DNA from: Amphiura filiformis
Taxonomy: Eukaryota > Echinodermata > Ophiuroidea > Amphilepidida > Amphiuridae
Direction: 5' to 3'
DNA length: 64,000 nucleotides
Assembly: GCF_039555335.1 (NCBI RefSeq)
Contig: NC_092628.1
Span: 96,173,782 to 96,237,781, forward strand
A program made the position numbers and the translations under genes. Each line of letters begins with the position of its first letter. Within the stretch, counting starts at the first letter, position 1. The notes under the pieces were generated by a model. That model was not told where the DNA came from. It saw nothing but the letters and a program-made list of their open reading frames with translations, and did no database searches. Below, one piece after another: positions 13,301 to 20,970 of this stretch.

Positions 13301-13943
13301 TTCAGCATTTTCATGATCATATTTCAGTAGAACATGATGAAAAACATCCACAGTCCAAATTTGGTGGGAATCGGATCATGAGGCCCCGAGATATGCCCGC
13401 ATGAATACCTAATTAGCCCCTTTGAAATCAGTGTAAATTGGCCTGGTTCATAACTGTTTGGAACCAGGCCAATTTACACTGATTTCAATGGGGCTAATTA
13501 GGTATTCATGCGGCCATATCTCGGGCCCTCATGATCCAATTCCCACCAAATTTGGACTGTGGATGTTTTTCATCATGCTCCACCTTCAAAACGCTGAAAT
13601 GCAAAAAAAGTTTTTTGTGACGTCATCACTTCGGTACTCTATAATGTACTCCAGTCTAACAGGCAATTCTTGAAAATACTATTAATTTACTCTGAGGTTG
13701 GTTTATCTGGACAAAGACCACCATCAAAATAATCCAAAATAACCTGTTTTTTGTTTGTTATTCCAGTGTTATATCTTTTGTGGCAGTGTGATGATTTCTT
13801 ACGCATCTGCAGGTTTACTCTCCATAGCTGTTGAATATCCATGCGCAGGATTGGAAAAACTGATGTTAAGAAAAGAAAGTCAGTGTTCCAAAGACATAGA
13901 TGAAGAAAAGTCATGTCACCAGAAAAATGTAACAAAAAGTTAA
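1982..13943 (+). CDS. NRF-6-like acyltransferase-3 membrane protein, copy A (5' end missing; one frameshift)
   Basis: This is the span of the upstream paralogue, assembled from 14 exons: 1982-2127, 4587-4662, 5459-5570, 5859-6112, 6725-6898, 7017-7113, 7384-7476, 7755-7920, 8281-8360, 8791-8892, 9671-9818, 10037-10234, 11924-12066 and 13767-13943. The product order is a Cys-containing NRF domain (LDAFGK...GNFEWLGDYDEC), a first membrane helix (FCLILAILMLSGAAL), a cytosolic linker, then an acyltransferase-3 domain with an R-X10-H motif (GIRVISLTWVALGHTF), VDTFFFMSGFL, WWRNLLYINNY and GWSWYLSCDMQFF. Family members (C. elegans nrf-6, Drosophila drop dead) are multi-pass proteins linked to lipid or yolk handling; the reaction here is inferred. 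The N-terminal exon matching 20905-20970 is not in the window. A missing G near 10052 shifts the frame in exon 13, so the copy is either a recent pseudogene or contains a sequencing error. Confidence 0.85.
2478..3860 (-). mobile_element. decayed LINE (RTE-like endonuclease and reverse-transcriptase remnants)
   Basis: On the minus strand, fragments in several frames read in LINE order. First comes endonuclease (KILFSGRPSG then ENGVAVIL near 3690-3740). Next is the endonuclease C-terminus (NTCFKHQRNLYTWKLPGERQ, RNQIDYTVMKRRWKSN, near 3480-3580). Last are the end of the RT region (MAKGRMIELQDLWNDRNLAT, then SVLLYGLTGWTVTKADENR, about 3110-3270) and a tail (YLGHILRGSVS, near 2600-2650). Most of the RT is deleted and there are frameshifts, so it is dead. 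The clade is judged from motif resemblance to RTE/BovB-type ORFs and is not certain. It sits antisense in the intron between copy A exons 2 and 3. Confidence 0.8.
2748..3099. mobile_element. 352-bp insertion in the LINE with 8-bp target duplication (hAT-like)
   Basis: The block is bracketed by ATTTCAGC at 2740-2747 and again at 3100-3107. Removing it with one duplicate rejoins the LINE reading on the minus strand (VLAAEI then WFWRRRLNISWKN), which proves an insertion. Its ends (ccccgg... and ...gccccgg) are only loosely inverted. Inside are repeated gggtctttcggagct motifs. An 8-bp duplication is typical of hAT elements; no transposase is present. Confidence 0.8.
4266..4440. repeat. G-rich GGCG(T)AGC-end dispersed repeat
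   Basis: It begins ggcgacgccagg and ends cgtagcgccgccactgg, with long G runs between. The same ends and G-rich interior recur at 75-141, 19029-19445, 24625-24856, 33350-33508, 34123-34380 and 56158-56292. No coding capacity. Confidence 0.6.
4587..4662 (+). CDS. copy A exon 3
   Basis: Borders are aaacag|CTC and AAAT|gtaagt; phase 0 in, phase 1 out. It encodes LKYGVCVPDVCSEDQIIQNV then DNLTK. The CVPxxCS pattern is the conserved cysteine motif of NRF domains. It is 76 nt, identical in length to copy B exon 3. Confidence 0.93.
4737..5180. repeat. tandem repeat of about 140 bp, about three copies, carrying AGGTCAAAGGTCA
   Basis: Blocks with 'cttctcccacaaat', 'acttgcacacat', 'ggtcaaaggtcat' and 'acttccggtataaaac' recur with spacing of about 137-146 bp in the intron before copy A exon 4. 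Each unit has a direct repeat of AGGTCA (or GGGTCA) spaced by one base, at 4837, 4974 and 5120. Confidence 0.8.
5459..5570 (+). CDS. copy A exon 4
   Basis: Borders are atacag|CA and TTTTAC|gtaagt; phase 1 in, phase 2 out. It encodes IPELQFLSLVTPMYADSPVN then CQHFPQRPYDAGFICFT, the end of the extracellular domain. It is 3 nt shorter than copy B's 115-nt exon 4. Confidence 0.92.
5661..5777. repeat. (ATA)n trinucleotide microsatellite
   Basis: About 115 bp of near-perfect AAT/ATA repeat sits just upstream of the acceptor of copy A exon 5. The poly-Leu and poly-Ile open frames here are artefacts of the repeat. Confidence 0.97.
5859..6112 (+). CDS. copy A exon 5: first membrane helix and cytosolic linker
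   Basis: Borders are ttttcag|TG and AACAA|gtacgt; phase 2 in, phase 1 out. It encodes FCLILAILMLSGAALDVFQK, a hydrophobic helix followed by the basic stop-transfer stretch YKKRK, then a Ser/Thr/acid-rich linker. Copy B's exon is 12 nt shorter, the difference falling in the linker. Confidence 0.93.
6164..6230. repeat. (GATT)n / (CGAT)n microsatellite
   Basis: gattgattgattaatgtcaat and cgatcgatcgg runs lie in the intron after exon 5. The same intron of copy B also carries GATT repeats (29092-29200), so the microsatellite probably predates the gene duplication. Confidence 0.85.
6725..6898 (+). CDS. copy A exon 6: R-X10-H catalytic segment
   Basis: Borders are ttgcag|GT and GGAATAG|gtttgt; phase 1 to phase 1. 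It encodes LCFAFNRNISKLLDT and SIGCLHGIRVISLTWVALGH. The Arg and the His eleven residues on form the R-X10-H pattern of acyltransferase-3 proteins in the first helix of that domain. Confidence 0.95.
7017..7113 (+). CDS. copy A exon 7
   Basis: Borders are gcctag|AA and ATGAG|gtatgt; phase 1 in, phase 2 out. It encodes NMPEALVNILPSFFFQAVGN then AYSSVDTFFFM. VDTFFFM joins SGFLL in exon 8 to give the family's conserved VDTFFxxSGFL helix. It is one codon longer than in copy B. Confidence 0.95.
7236..7382. repeat. (TTA)n microsatellite abutting a splice acceptor
   Basis: About 145 bp of TTA/ATT repeat runs into the terminal TAG of the intron, so the acceptor of exon 8 lies within the microsatellite. 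Copy B has the same arrangement at 30914-31050. Confidence 0.97.
7384..7476 (+). CDS. copy A exon 8
   Basis: Borders are attatag|TGG and TGGAG|gtttgt; phase 2 in and out. It encodes GFLLCYLTFTRMAKSDGKIS then WLLFYFHRIW. The fragment FHRIWR-ITP continues into exon 9. It is 93 nt, as in copy B, with a single residue difference (A for T) in the part compared. Confidence 0.95.
7755..7920 (+). CDS. copy A exon 9
   Basis: Borders are tttcag|AATC and GATATG|gtaact; phase 2 in, phase 0 out. It encodes ITPLYAFVILFIIYHHPYFG, GPKWYQ and CEKYWWRNLLYINNYFP. The C-x(3)-WW-x-NLLYINN motif is diagnostic for NRF-6-like proteins. Confidence 0.96.
8281..8360 (+). CDS. copy A exon 10
   Basis: Borders are ttttcag|TGT and TTCAG|gtatga; phase 0 in, phase 2 out. 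It encodes CIGWSWYLSCDMQFFIISPL then ILLPLF, matching the family's C-x-GW-x-WYL-x(2)-DMQF motif and the next helix. It is 80 nt in both paralogues. Confidence 0.95.
8496..8738. mobile_element. short TIR element (MITE), TTA-flanked
   Basis: The ends gggaccgttcacaaa and tttgtgaacggtccc are inverted, each next to TTA (ct-TTA- style flanks). The interior is non-coding, with ggggcccc-type runs. The TTA duplication would suit a PIF/Harbinger-like origin; this is inferred. It lies in the intron after copy A exon 10. Confidence 0.7.
8791..8892 (+). CDS. copy A exon 11
   Basis: Borders are cacacag|GTC and GTCAT|gtaagt; phase 2 to phase 2. It encodes SQTAGILVSSVLFFASLVVT then GSLIGKNHLATSV, a membrane helix. 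It is 102 nt in both copies. Confidence 0.93.
9099..9482. mobile_element. TIR element with ends agcaaacacaaa / tttatgtttgct
   Basis: Inverted ends near 9099 (agcaaacacaaaccgttttt) and 9460-9480 (aaaatgttttatgtttgct) enclose an AACGTTTT-rich, non-coding interior. The structure is that of a MITE in the intron before copy A exon 12. Confidence 0.6.
9671..9818 (+). CDS. copy A exon 12
   Basis: Borders are acacag|ATC and TCTTCC|gtaagt; phase 2 in, phase 0 out. It encodes NYLELVYLQPYSRIPAYLIG then IIMGYIMYRQISEH. The QPYSRIPxYLxG motif matches the family's K/QPYxRIGPYLVG. Confidence 0.95.
10037..10234 (+). pseudogene. copy A exon 13, with one-base deletion
   Basis: Borders are ctttag|AATATT and GGAG|gtaaga. 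Compared with copy B exon 13 (199 nt) it is 198 nt. Copy B has gttggatgg where this copy has gttgatgg, so one G is missing at about 10052. The resulting frame meets TAG at 10061-10063. The rest of the exon, read in the restored phase, still aligns well (SEWSNA, LYGTF, WVVFACYYGYG). It is either a recent null allele or a base-call error. Confidence 0.88.
10361..10535. repeat. inverted-repeat element with cgcacgagtccg ends
   Basis: aaattcgcacgagtccgtttt near 10375 is answered by aaaacggactcgtgcgaattt near 10500. The arms are about 30 bp around a 100-bp non-coding loop. It is a MITE-like structure. Confidence 0.65.
11131..12066 (+). repeat. 147-bp tandem array of partial exon 14 plus intron end (six units)
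   Basis: Units start (ttggattaatgac or equivalent) at 11131, 11323, 11473, 11627, 11778 and 11925. Each unit carries tttcatttatttcag, then most of exon 14, and passes into the next unit at cgtgtatctatttcattta without a GT donor. The basic unit is 147 bp (49 codons); extra bases are +42, +3, +7, +4 and 0. Unit 1 has lost its AG, unit 2 has an in-frame TAA, and units 3 and 4 run out of frame. Units 5 and 6 are open and in frame. Confidence 0.92.
11924..12066 (+). CDS. copy A exon 14 (last unit of the array)
   Basis: This is the only unit with both borders: tttcag|GTTGG and TCATCC|gtaagt. It enters in phase 1 and leaves in phase 0, 143 nt as in copy B. It encodes WINDFLCWSFWIPLSRLTFS then AYLIHGVVIQTYFEAYP, the conserved PLSRLTxxAYLxH segment. 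An alternative start at 11777, using the acceptor of unit 5, would add 49 residues in frame. Confidence 0.9.
12690..13150. repeat. degenerate tandem repeat of about 100 bp
   Basis: gttttgaagcccattcctag and variants recur at about 12743, 12841, 12941 and 13028, with accompanying caaaactc and gggtttag words. It is non-coding and lies in the intron before copy A exon 15. Confidence 0.75.
13251..13650. mobile_element. 400-bp foldback (palindromic) element
   Basis: Two arms of about 195 bp are near-perfect reverse complements around a short loop at about 13450-13462 (ggttcataactgtttggaacc). The outer ends are gagtaccgaagtgtgacgtca and tgacgtcatcacttcggtactc, with TATAG/CTATA at the border. There is no coding sequence; it is a MITE or foldback transposon. 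It lies only about 115 bp before the last exon of copy A. Confidence 0.85.
13767..13943 (+). CDS. copy A exon 15, with stop codon
   Basis: The acceptor is attccag|TGT. It encodes CYIFCGSVMISYASAGLLSI then AVEYPCAGLEKL and a polar tail, ending in TAA at 13941-13943. The last membrane helix and the EYPxxGLEK motif are typical of the family's C terminus. It is one codon shorter than copy B. Confidence 0.93.
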   Translation, partial: CYIFCGSVMISYASAGLLSIAVEYPCAGLEKLMLRKESQCSKDIDEEKSCHQKNVTKS

Positions 13944-15847
13944 ATTTTACATCAGTAAAGATACCTTCACGTATAATTAACTTGTCCTAACTAGTCGAGG
14001 TCATTCTGTGATGAAACTTACTTGGGTTAGGATCAGACAAATTGCCTTCATCCCAGCATTTTATTTTTCAGACGACTTGACCTTTTAAGGTCATTTAGTA
14101 GACTTGCTTACCAGTCGTTTTTGTTATTCTAACTACAGTTCGCACATTGAAAAGTGAACTTCGACGTACGTACGTGGTGCCAAAATTCTTGTGGTACCAT
14201 TTTGGATTCATTTGCATGCATGTTTTCAGCCGTTTGCGGCCACACATCGGTATAGGCCTACATATGGCCAGTTGTAGCTGTATATAGAATATCTTTGCTT
14301 GCGTATGAAATGGAGCCCAGTGTTATGCAATTGACTTGCATCACATATTCATATTTATGTAAAATAATGCTAAGCCGTGCTGTAAATTCTATTAAGAGCC
14401 AGTCTCCCTTCCTAAATATTATGTACCTCTATTGAATTAGTGCGCCCACATGATCCCATTATTTTCTTGCTATCAGTTATACATAAGCCCTTTAGCCTAT
14501 CATTCCAAATGCAAGATGCGGTATGCGTGTTTTTTTTTATAAATTGTACAACGATATTTTGTAATATCAAAATATGTAAATACAATTCTATATAATGGCT
14601 ATGTTTAGCTGGAATATATGCTACACTTGGCGTTACGATTTCGGAGTTGCGGTGCAAATAGAAACTAGAGGCAAATGGTGGTCATAGACCACAAACCTAG
14701 CTGGGGCATGTTGGTGTTGTGGAGGTATCTGACCCCTGCAAAATGTTCCAAAAATGTTCCCCTGTCATGAGGTTTGTTGTCACCGAGTTTTGAGTCCTGT
14801 ACTCCTCACAGATGTCCAGAAAATGCAATTCTAAGATTTGACCCAGATGACCTTTGACCAGACCCCTGCAAGATGTTCCATAATTCACTCCTGGTCATGA
14901 GTTGTCACCGAGTTTGAGCCCTGTACCTCTTACTTAAATACTTCCCACATTGCCTCTGTCACATATTTCCTTCATATTATTGCCAGCAAGTCCTAATTTT
15001 GACTTTGCAAATTGCAAAATGTCATTTCATATCAAATTAGTAGACTTTCTTTGAAAAAACATATCACTGGTGCCTGATGGGAATACCCGTCCGCCATTTC
15101 ATTAAACTGGATCGTTTTCGCCTGGTTTGTGCCCAGATGTATTGGGGGCGCGCTATACTCTCATTGAACAGGCAAAGTTCGCAAAACTAACAACGTTGTT
15201 ATTTGCGAAACTCAATTAACATGATCCAAGGGGTCGAACATGAATTATTCATAACGAGCTATAACGGATCGATAACTGGCCTCACTTTCTAGCTAGTAAA
15301 CCAGCTGAATTTTTCATAGATTTTGCGTTGCTAATAGAACAACCGTGAATTTAGTGTCACCCCCTTGATTTGCATTTTGTCGGCGAATTTGGCTGACTAG
15401 CAAATGTGTTAACTAAGGTTTGCCTGGGATGAGTACATCATCAGGTTGTAGCACGCTACAAATTTCAAATGTTTGAGGACTTGTTCTCATTGCTTACCTG
15501 TGTTTTCACATCATATTTTGTGGTCAAAATGATTACAAATGTGTAATTTGCCCGGGGTAATTTGCAATCATTTCCGACGGCTAAGTAAGATGGCCTTGAA
15601 CAGGGATCTCTGATTTGAATGCACACTAACCAGGGCCGTGACACTCGTATTCAATCCCTGTATATCAGTAAGCTTAAAGACGAAATACCTAGGGGAAACT
15701 GGGGAAAAGTGGAAAAAAAAATTTTGTCCAGCCCAAACAGGATTACGAAGCAAGGCAAGGCAAAACTTATTAAGGTTTACAAGATACATATTTGGTGCAT
15801 ACGCACCGATATGAACCTCGCGCCAATCAGGCCGTCTTCACGTATTA
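13944..15847. other. intergenic DNA, no gene seen
   Basis: It lies downstream of the copy A stop. It holds scattered low-complexity words and a small duplicated phrase (gacccctgcaa..atgttcc, tgtcaccgagttt) near 14730-14925. No open frame resembles a known protein and I see no clear polyadenylation cluster. Confidence 0.6.
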
Positions 15848-17128
15848 GAGGTAAAGTTTGACATATCAGATATCGCACGACTCTGTGGTATATTTGGTTA
15901 ACAAGATAGAGGGTTAAATGCACAAAGTGCTATATCTCATTAACCAATGATCCTACAGAGATGTGAGCACTGACTTTTTTGTTCTTTATGACCAGAGGAA
16001 AAGTTTGACATATGGCACGACTCTGTGGGATATTTGGTTAAAAAGATAGATTGTTAAGTACACAAAGTACAAAAAAGTGACTATATCTCATTTACCAATG
16101 ATCCTACAGAGATGTGACCACTAACTTTTTTGTTCTTTATGACCAGAGGAAAAGTTTGACATATCGCACGACTCTGTGGGATATTTGGTTAAAAAGATAG
16201 AGGGTTTGGTGCATAAAGTACAAAAAGTGACTATATCTCATTAACCAATGATCCTACAGAGATGTGACCACTGACTTTTTCGTTCTTTATGACCAGAGGA
16301 AAAGTTTGACATATCGCACGACTCTGTGGGATATTTGGATAAAAAGATAGAGGGTTTGGTGCATAAAGTACAAAAAAGTGACTATATCTCATTAACCAAT
16401 GATCCTACAGAGATGTGACCACTGACTTTTTTGTTCCTTATGACCAGAGGAAAAGTTTGACATATCGCACAACTCTGTGGGATATTTGGTTAAAAAGATA
16501 GAGGGTTAAGTACACAAAGTACAAAAAGTCACTATATCTCATTAACCAATGATCCTACAGAGATGTGACCACTAACTTTTCGTTCTTTATGACCAGAGGA
16601 AAAGTTTGACATATCGCACGACTCTGTGGGATATTTGGTTAAAAAGATAAAGGGGTAAGTACACAAAGTACAAAAAAGTGACTATATCTCATTAACCAAT
16701 GATCCTACAGAGATGTGACCACTGACTTTTTGTTCCTTATGACCAGAGGAAAAGTTTGACATATCGCACAACTCTGTGGGATATTTGGTTAAAAAGATAG
16801 AGTGTTAAGTACACAAAATACAAAAAAGTGACTATATCTCATTAACCAATGATCCTACAGCGATGTGACCACTGACTATTTCGTAATTTAAGACCAGAGG
16901 AAAAGTTTGACATATCGCACGACTCTGTGGGATATTTGGTTAAAAAGATAGAGGGTTTGGTGCATAAAGTCCAAAAAAGTGACTATATCTCATTAACCAA
17001 TGATCCTACAGAGATGTGACCACTGACTTTTTTGTTCCTTATGACCAGAGGAAAAGTTTGACATATCGCACAACTCTGTGGGATATTTGGTTAAAAAGAT
17101 AGAGGGTTTGGTGCATAAAGTACAAAAA
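15848..17128. repeat. 150-bp satellite, about 8.5 tandem copies
   Basis: gaccagaggaaaagtttgac recurs at 15990, 16141, 16291, 16442, 16591, 16741, 16892 and 17043, that is every 149-151 bp. Each unit holds atatcgcacgactctgtggg, atatttggttaaaaagatag and ctatatctcattaaccaatg. Copies differ at only a few positions. The array lies between the two paralogues. Confidence 0.97.
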
Positions 17129-17215
17129 CATGTGCAATTTCACTTAGTTGCCAGCGGAAGAAAACGGGAAGATTACAGTGGTTTGTTGCCAGCGGAAGAA
17201 CCCGAACGATTACAA

Positions 17216-17246
17216 TACCTAGCTGGGGGTGTAAACCCCCAGCTAA
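17216..17246. repeat. short perfect hairpin
   Basis: tagctgggggt, gtaaa, cccccagcta: 10-11 bp arms with a tiny loop. Just upstream, gttgccagcggaagaa occurs twice (about 17149 and 17181). Function unknown. Confidence 0.7.
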
Positions 17247-18394
17247 ATACCAACTAGGTAACTAGCTGGGGAGAATAACAAAATTTAAATTGAACATTGA
17301 TTTGTACAGCTGATTTTCAGCCAAATTTCGTTAAAATGTAAAAAAGAAGATACAAAGTAAAATTCAACTTCTGCAATTTTGCTCGAGCAAACTCGTAGCA
17401 TAAATCAAATGAGCGTGGGGAACATGAGACAAAACTATTATTTTGCAAATAATTATGCAAATATTTAGGGGATGTGAACCCACAACACCAGCCCCGCAAC
17501 CCACGCCCACCCCCGCTTCCGTCGCCTATGGTAAAATGCTAAACGTAACAGACTGCGTGTATATTTCAACGCATAGGCACAAACAGTAGGCTTAGGTGAT
17601 TAAAATTAATCGATTACAAATGATGGCACGTGACCCATGGGTGCCGCCATAACAATACCACCAAGTAACTATGATTATTCAGGTGAAGTATTACTATACA
17701 CTAACGGATAGGAATGTTTCAGACAAATATCATCGAACTTTAAACTGATAATTTATTTAGTCCTGAAAATTGGGCGCGTTGCATGAACTTCGACATGAGG
17801 TAAAATTATCATATTTCAACGTAGCACCTGCGTTTTATTCCACGTTTGAATCCAAAATGTGAAATCGCAATGTCCTTTTTTATACGAATATTATCACAAC
17901 ACATTTCAATGTGCAATCTCTGCATATGGATATCGCGTATAAATTTTTTAATACATCGCTGCACCTTTATTATAATGATTTTTTACAAATAAAAAGGATC
18001 ATAATAATAATTAGACTTTCCTTCGTATGTTCATTATCTTTGACTGTCTTAAGTCTTTCACATATGAATGGAAATGAAATGGACACATTGTGTGCATTTT
18101 CAAAGATGTATCTACGTTGATTTCGCACGTGGAAAATCTTCAAAACTTGCTAAATACGTGACCTCGCTTCGATATAGGAGAGTGGTTTGAATAGATCAAC
18201 GTACGTCCGATACCTACGCTTGGAAATCGCAATCTCTCTATTATGTTATCAAGAACTTTAATGTGAGTATATATGTGATTTGTCTGTACATTTATTTCTT
18301 TGTACTCGTAAAAATGGAAAGAATTCAAATATAGGCCTAAGCACCTAGTTTTGCTTAGTTAAAAATAAGAATTTGCGATAATTTTCCAGAATAA

Positions 18395-18807
18395 CACAAT
18401 TTATTGTGACGTGTCATGTCAAAAGGAGACACTTTTGGGCAGGATCGTAAATTGGAGAAATAGCCAAAAATATGGCCGGGGTAGATTTTGCACAATTTGT
18501 GTTTGTAGCGAATTTGTGATGTTATTAATGTTTAAGATGTTCAGACCGAAATATAACTGGCATCTTATATTTTTGAGACATTTTTCTAGGTAATTCCTAC
18601 TCTCAACTCTCAAAGGCCGATATCTCAATTTCCAATTTTATAATACCATAACTTACGAACTCAATATCTTCGCTTAGGAATGTCCGATTTCATTGGGGAA
18701 AACGGCATTGTCGAGCAAAATATCTTTATATTGAAGATATGTAAAAACCTCAAAATTGATAACCTGCCTAAAAGTGTCTCTTTTTGACATGACACGTCAC
18801 AATTGTG
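18395..18807. mobile_element. about 410-bp TIR element (MITE)
   Basis: The left end reads tgtgacgtgtcatgtcaaaa then ggagacacttttgggcagg. The right end reads ctgcctaaaagtgtctcttt then ttgacatgacacgtcacaa. The terminal inverted repeats are about 40 bp, with a non-coding interior. Confidence 0.85.
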
Positions 18808-19028
18808 TCACATGAATAAGAAATCACTGATCAGTATGAACGGTGACCCTTTATGGTGAGAGTACGTGCAGGCATTTTGTACTCACACTGTATTTGCATA
18901 ATAGCATGATCACTGAATAGCTTAACATCGGAAACCAAATCCAAACTCATGAAATTTAACCCCCAAAAAACTGGGTGCTGTTGTTGAACCTGATTTAGGG
19001 ACGTACCATTAGATATCAAGGTGGGGGG

Positions 19029-19445
19029 AGGCAGGGGCGTAGTCAGCTTTCTTGGTCAGGGGGGGCAAAATAAAATTTTGGGGGCACAGACGAAAAAAAT
19101 TGCAGTTGCATCATACAATAGACTGTATGTCTTCGAGCTTCCCGAAAAGGGCCTTATTGGGATGATGTGCGCGCGTAGCGCGAAAAAATGGTATTTTACA
19201 CTATTTTCGCCCATTATCCGGCTAAAAAGGGGCTTTATTGTTACAATGTGCGCGCGTAGCGCGAAAAAAAATTGTATTTTACACTATTTTGGCCCTGAAT
19301 TTTGCTAGAAAAGGGCTCCTTGCCCTTTTCTTTTCCTTTGCCCTCCTGATTTTCTCTTTCATTTTTTTTTGTCAGAGGGCACTTTTTCTTTCATTTTTTT
19401 TGTCAGGGGAACTCTGCCCCCTGCCCCCATGGCTACGCTACTGGG
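19029..19445. repeat. G-rich GGCGTAG dispersed repeat with internal duplication
   Basis: It begins caggggcgtagtcag and ends ccatggctacgctactggg. Inside, gtgcgcgcgtagcgcgaaaa and its context occur twice (about 19167 and 19248). Non-coding. Confidence 0.6.
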
Positions 19446-20083
19446 GGAGGGTTGGGTAGCTGGATGAAGCAAAAAACCCAAAAAACACCTCAGCGAGGTA
19501 ATTTAGTTCTATCTATTTTCCACGATTTGTTTTCAGAATTTATGAAACCCATTTTAACGTGTTTAGCACCTAAATTTTGTGTGATGCGAAAAATATTATT
19601 TTTAGGTTAAAATGAATGGTGAATTTTTCGTGCGTAGCGGGGGAACTTGAAAATTTTCAAAGGAGATCTATGTCTTGTGATCATTTTCATCAAAACATAG
19701 ACTCATGTGTAAGGTTTTCTCATGAAAAAACATACCCACATACATCCCCACGTATGGCTCCCATCCGTGTGGCATAAATTTCTTTTTGACATTGGGTGCA
19801 ATTTGCGAAAAAATGCACACACAATATAATCAATAGCACTAGAAAGCTAAAATAGTCAAACATGCGGTTAATTTTTCTTCACTATAACCTGTGACAATTC
19901 TTTTTTACCCTTGGTATCAAATCTTTTTTTCTTTTTTGGTTTGAGGTGGAGCAAATTATTCTTTTTTGCTCAGATGACGAAGCATTTCTTTTTTCTTTTA
20001 AAAACTATCCAGCCCCCTTGATAGCTCTTGATATCAAATGGTGCGTCCCTTATGATACCGGAAAGGCAATGTGGTGTCGAAAG

Positions 20084-20760
20084 GCAATGTACGTGACTTC
20101 AATTGTCTCGGTCCCAGCCGGTTTGTGTTCCTCCGTCACTAAACGAACCGTCTGACGATCAATGATTGGTTAATGAATTTCCAAATAAATTGGTTAAAGG
20201 ACGTGACTTGTGCAAGTGACACTAGACGTCATAGGCCCCCACTATTTGTAGATACCGCAAACGTTGTGTGGATTTATGTAACCGCAATACCGCATAGCCG
20301 GGCCGCAGCTGTCCATCAACCGCTGCATGCGCTGAAACCCAGCGCTGATTGACAGTCAATTCTCAATCCAGACGGCGGATGACATGATCGAGCCGGCAAC
20401 TCGTGAAACCGCCCGGCCGTATGGCATTTTCCATATACTCGGTTAGTTTTGTGGGGTTCATTATCGAACCCCAACGGTTTTAGCTTGTATTTATATTATT
20501 TATCAACATAGGCCTATTTGTTTGTGATATTTCAAGCGTTTTAAAATGTCAAAATAATCCCATTCAATTACACGGTTGACGATGAAAATTTACTGAATTT
20601 AGGGACTGCACGTCATACACCACCTGTCTCAATCATAACATTTTCTTATGACGATGATTGGCCAATCAGAAAAGACGTACTATGAGGTTGTCGCCAGACG
20701 GTTTGTTAAGTGACGATGGAGCACAAATCGGCTGGGACCGAGACTAGACTTACATTTGCT
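20084..20760. mobile_element. about 680-bp TIR element upstream of copy B exon 1
   Basis: The left end (gcaatgtacgtgact, tgtctcggtcccagccggtt) is matched by the inverted right end (aatcggctgggaccgagact, agacttacatttgc). The arms are about 65 bp. There is no recognisable transposase. It ends about 145 bp before the first identified exon of copy B. Confidence 0.8.
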
Positions 20761-20867
20761 TACATTATGGTCCCCGGATAATGGTCTCTATGGTTAACGG
20801 TAGTTTTAAGCAGACTGACTATCAAAACATGACAGTTTATTTATAGGATTAGTGTTCTCGTTATATG

Positions 20868-20877
20868 TATATAAATA
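20868..20877 (+). promoter_or_regulatory. possible TATA box before copy B exon 1
   Basis: tatataaata lies 42 bp before the ATG at 20910. If used, transcription would start near 20897-20900 and the ATG would be the first codon. The alternative is that exon 1 is internal and the tatag at 20900-20904 is a splice acceptor. I cannot decide between them. Confidence 0.3.
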
Positions 20878-20904
20878 AGCAAGTAAATTTTGATCACAAA
20901 ATAG

Positions 20905-20970
20905 ACGGCATGGATTGCAAAGAAGCCATTATCCAACTCCTACGGAATGATACGACCACATCTATTCAAG
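20905..20970 (+). CDS. copy B exon 1 (first identified)
   Basis: It encodes MDCKEAIIQLLRNDTTTSIQ and ends in G|gtaatg, phase 1. That G plus CA from 27010 gives Ala, so the join reads TTSIQ-A-LDAFGK. This matches the family pattern: a Cys and helix, then A-x-LDAFGK. The start is uncertain. The AG at 20903-20904 could be an acceptor, with a signal-peptide exon further upstream; or ATG 20910 could be the start, in which case there is no signal peptide. The frame upstream closes at TAG 20850. Confidence 0.7.

Noticed and set aside
13944-14160. Polyadenylation signal of copy A
   Set aside because: I saw no convincing AATAAA with a downstream GT-rich element close to the stop, so none is reported.
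15848-17128. CRISPR array
   Set aside because: The repeat is a 150-bp head-to-tail satellite with no unique spacers, in a metazoan genome.
17216-17246. Rho-independent-type terminator
   Set aside because: The hairpin lies in eukaryotic intergenic DNA without a gene end nearby; bacterial terminator logic does not apply.
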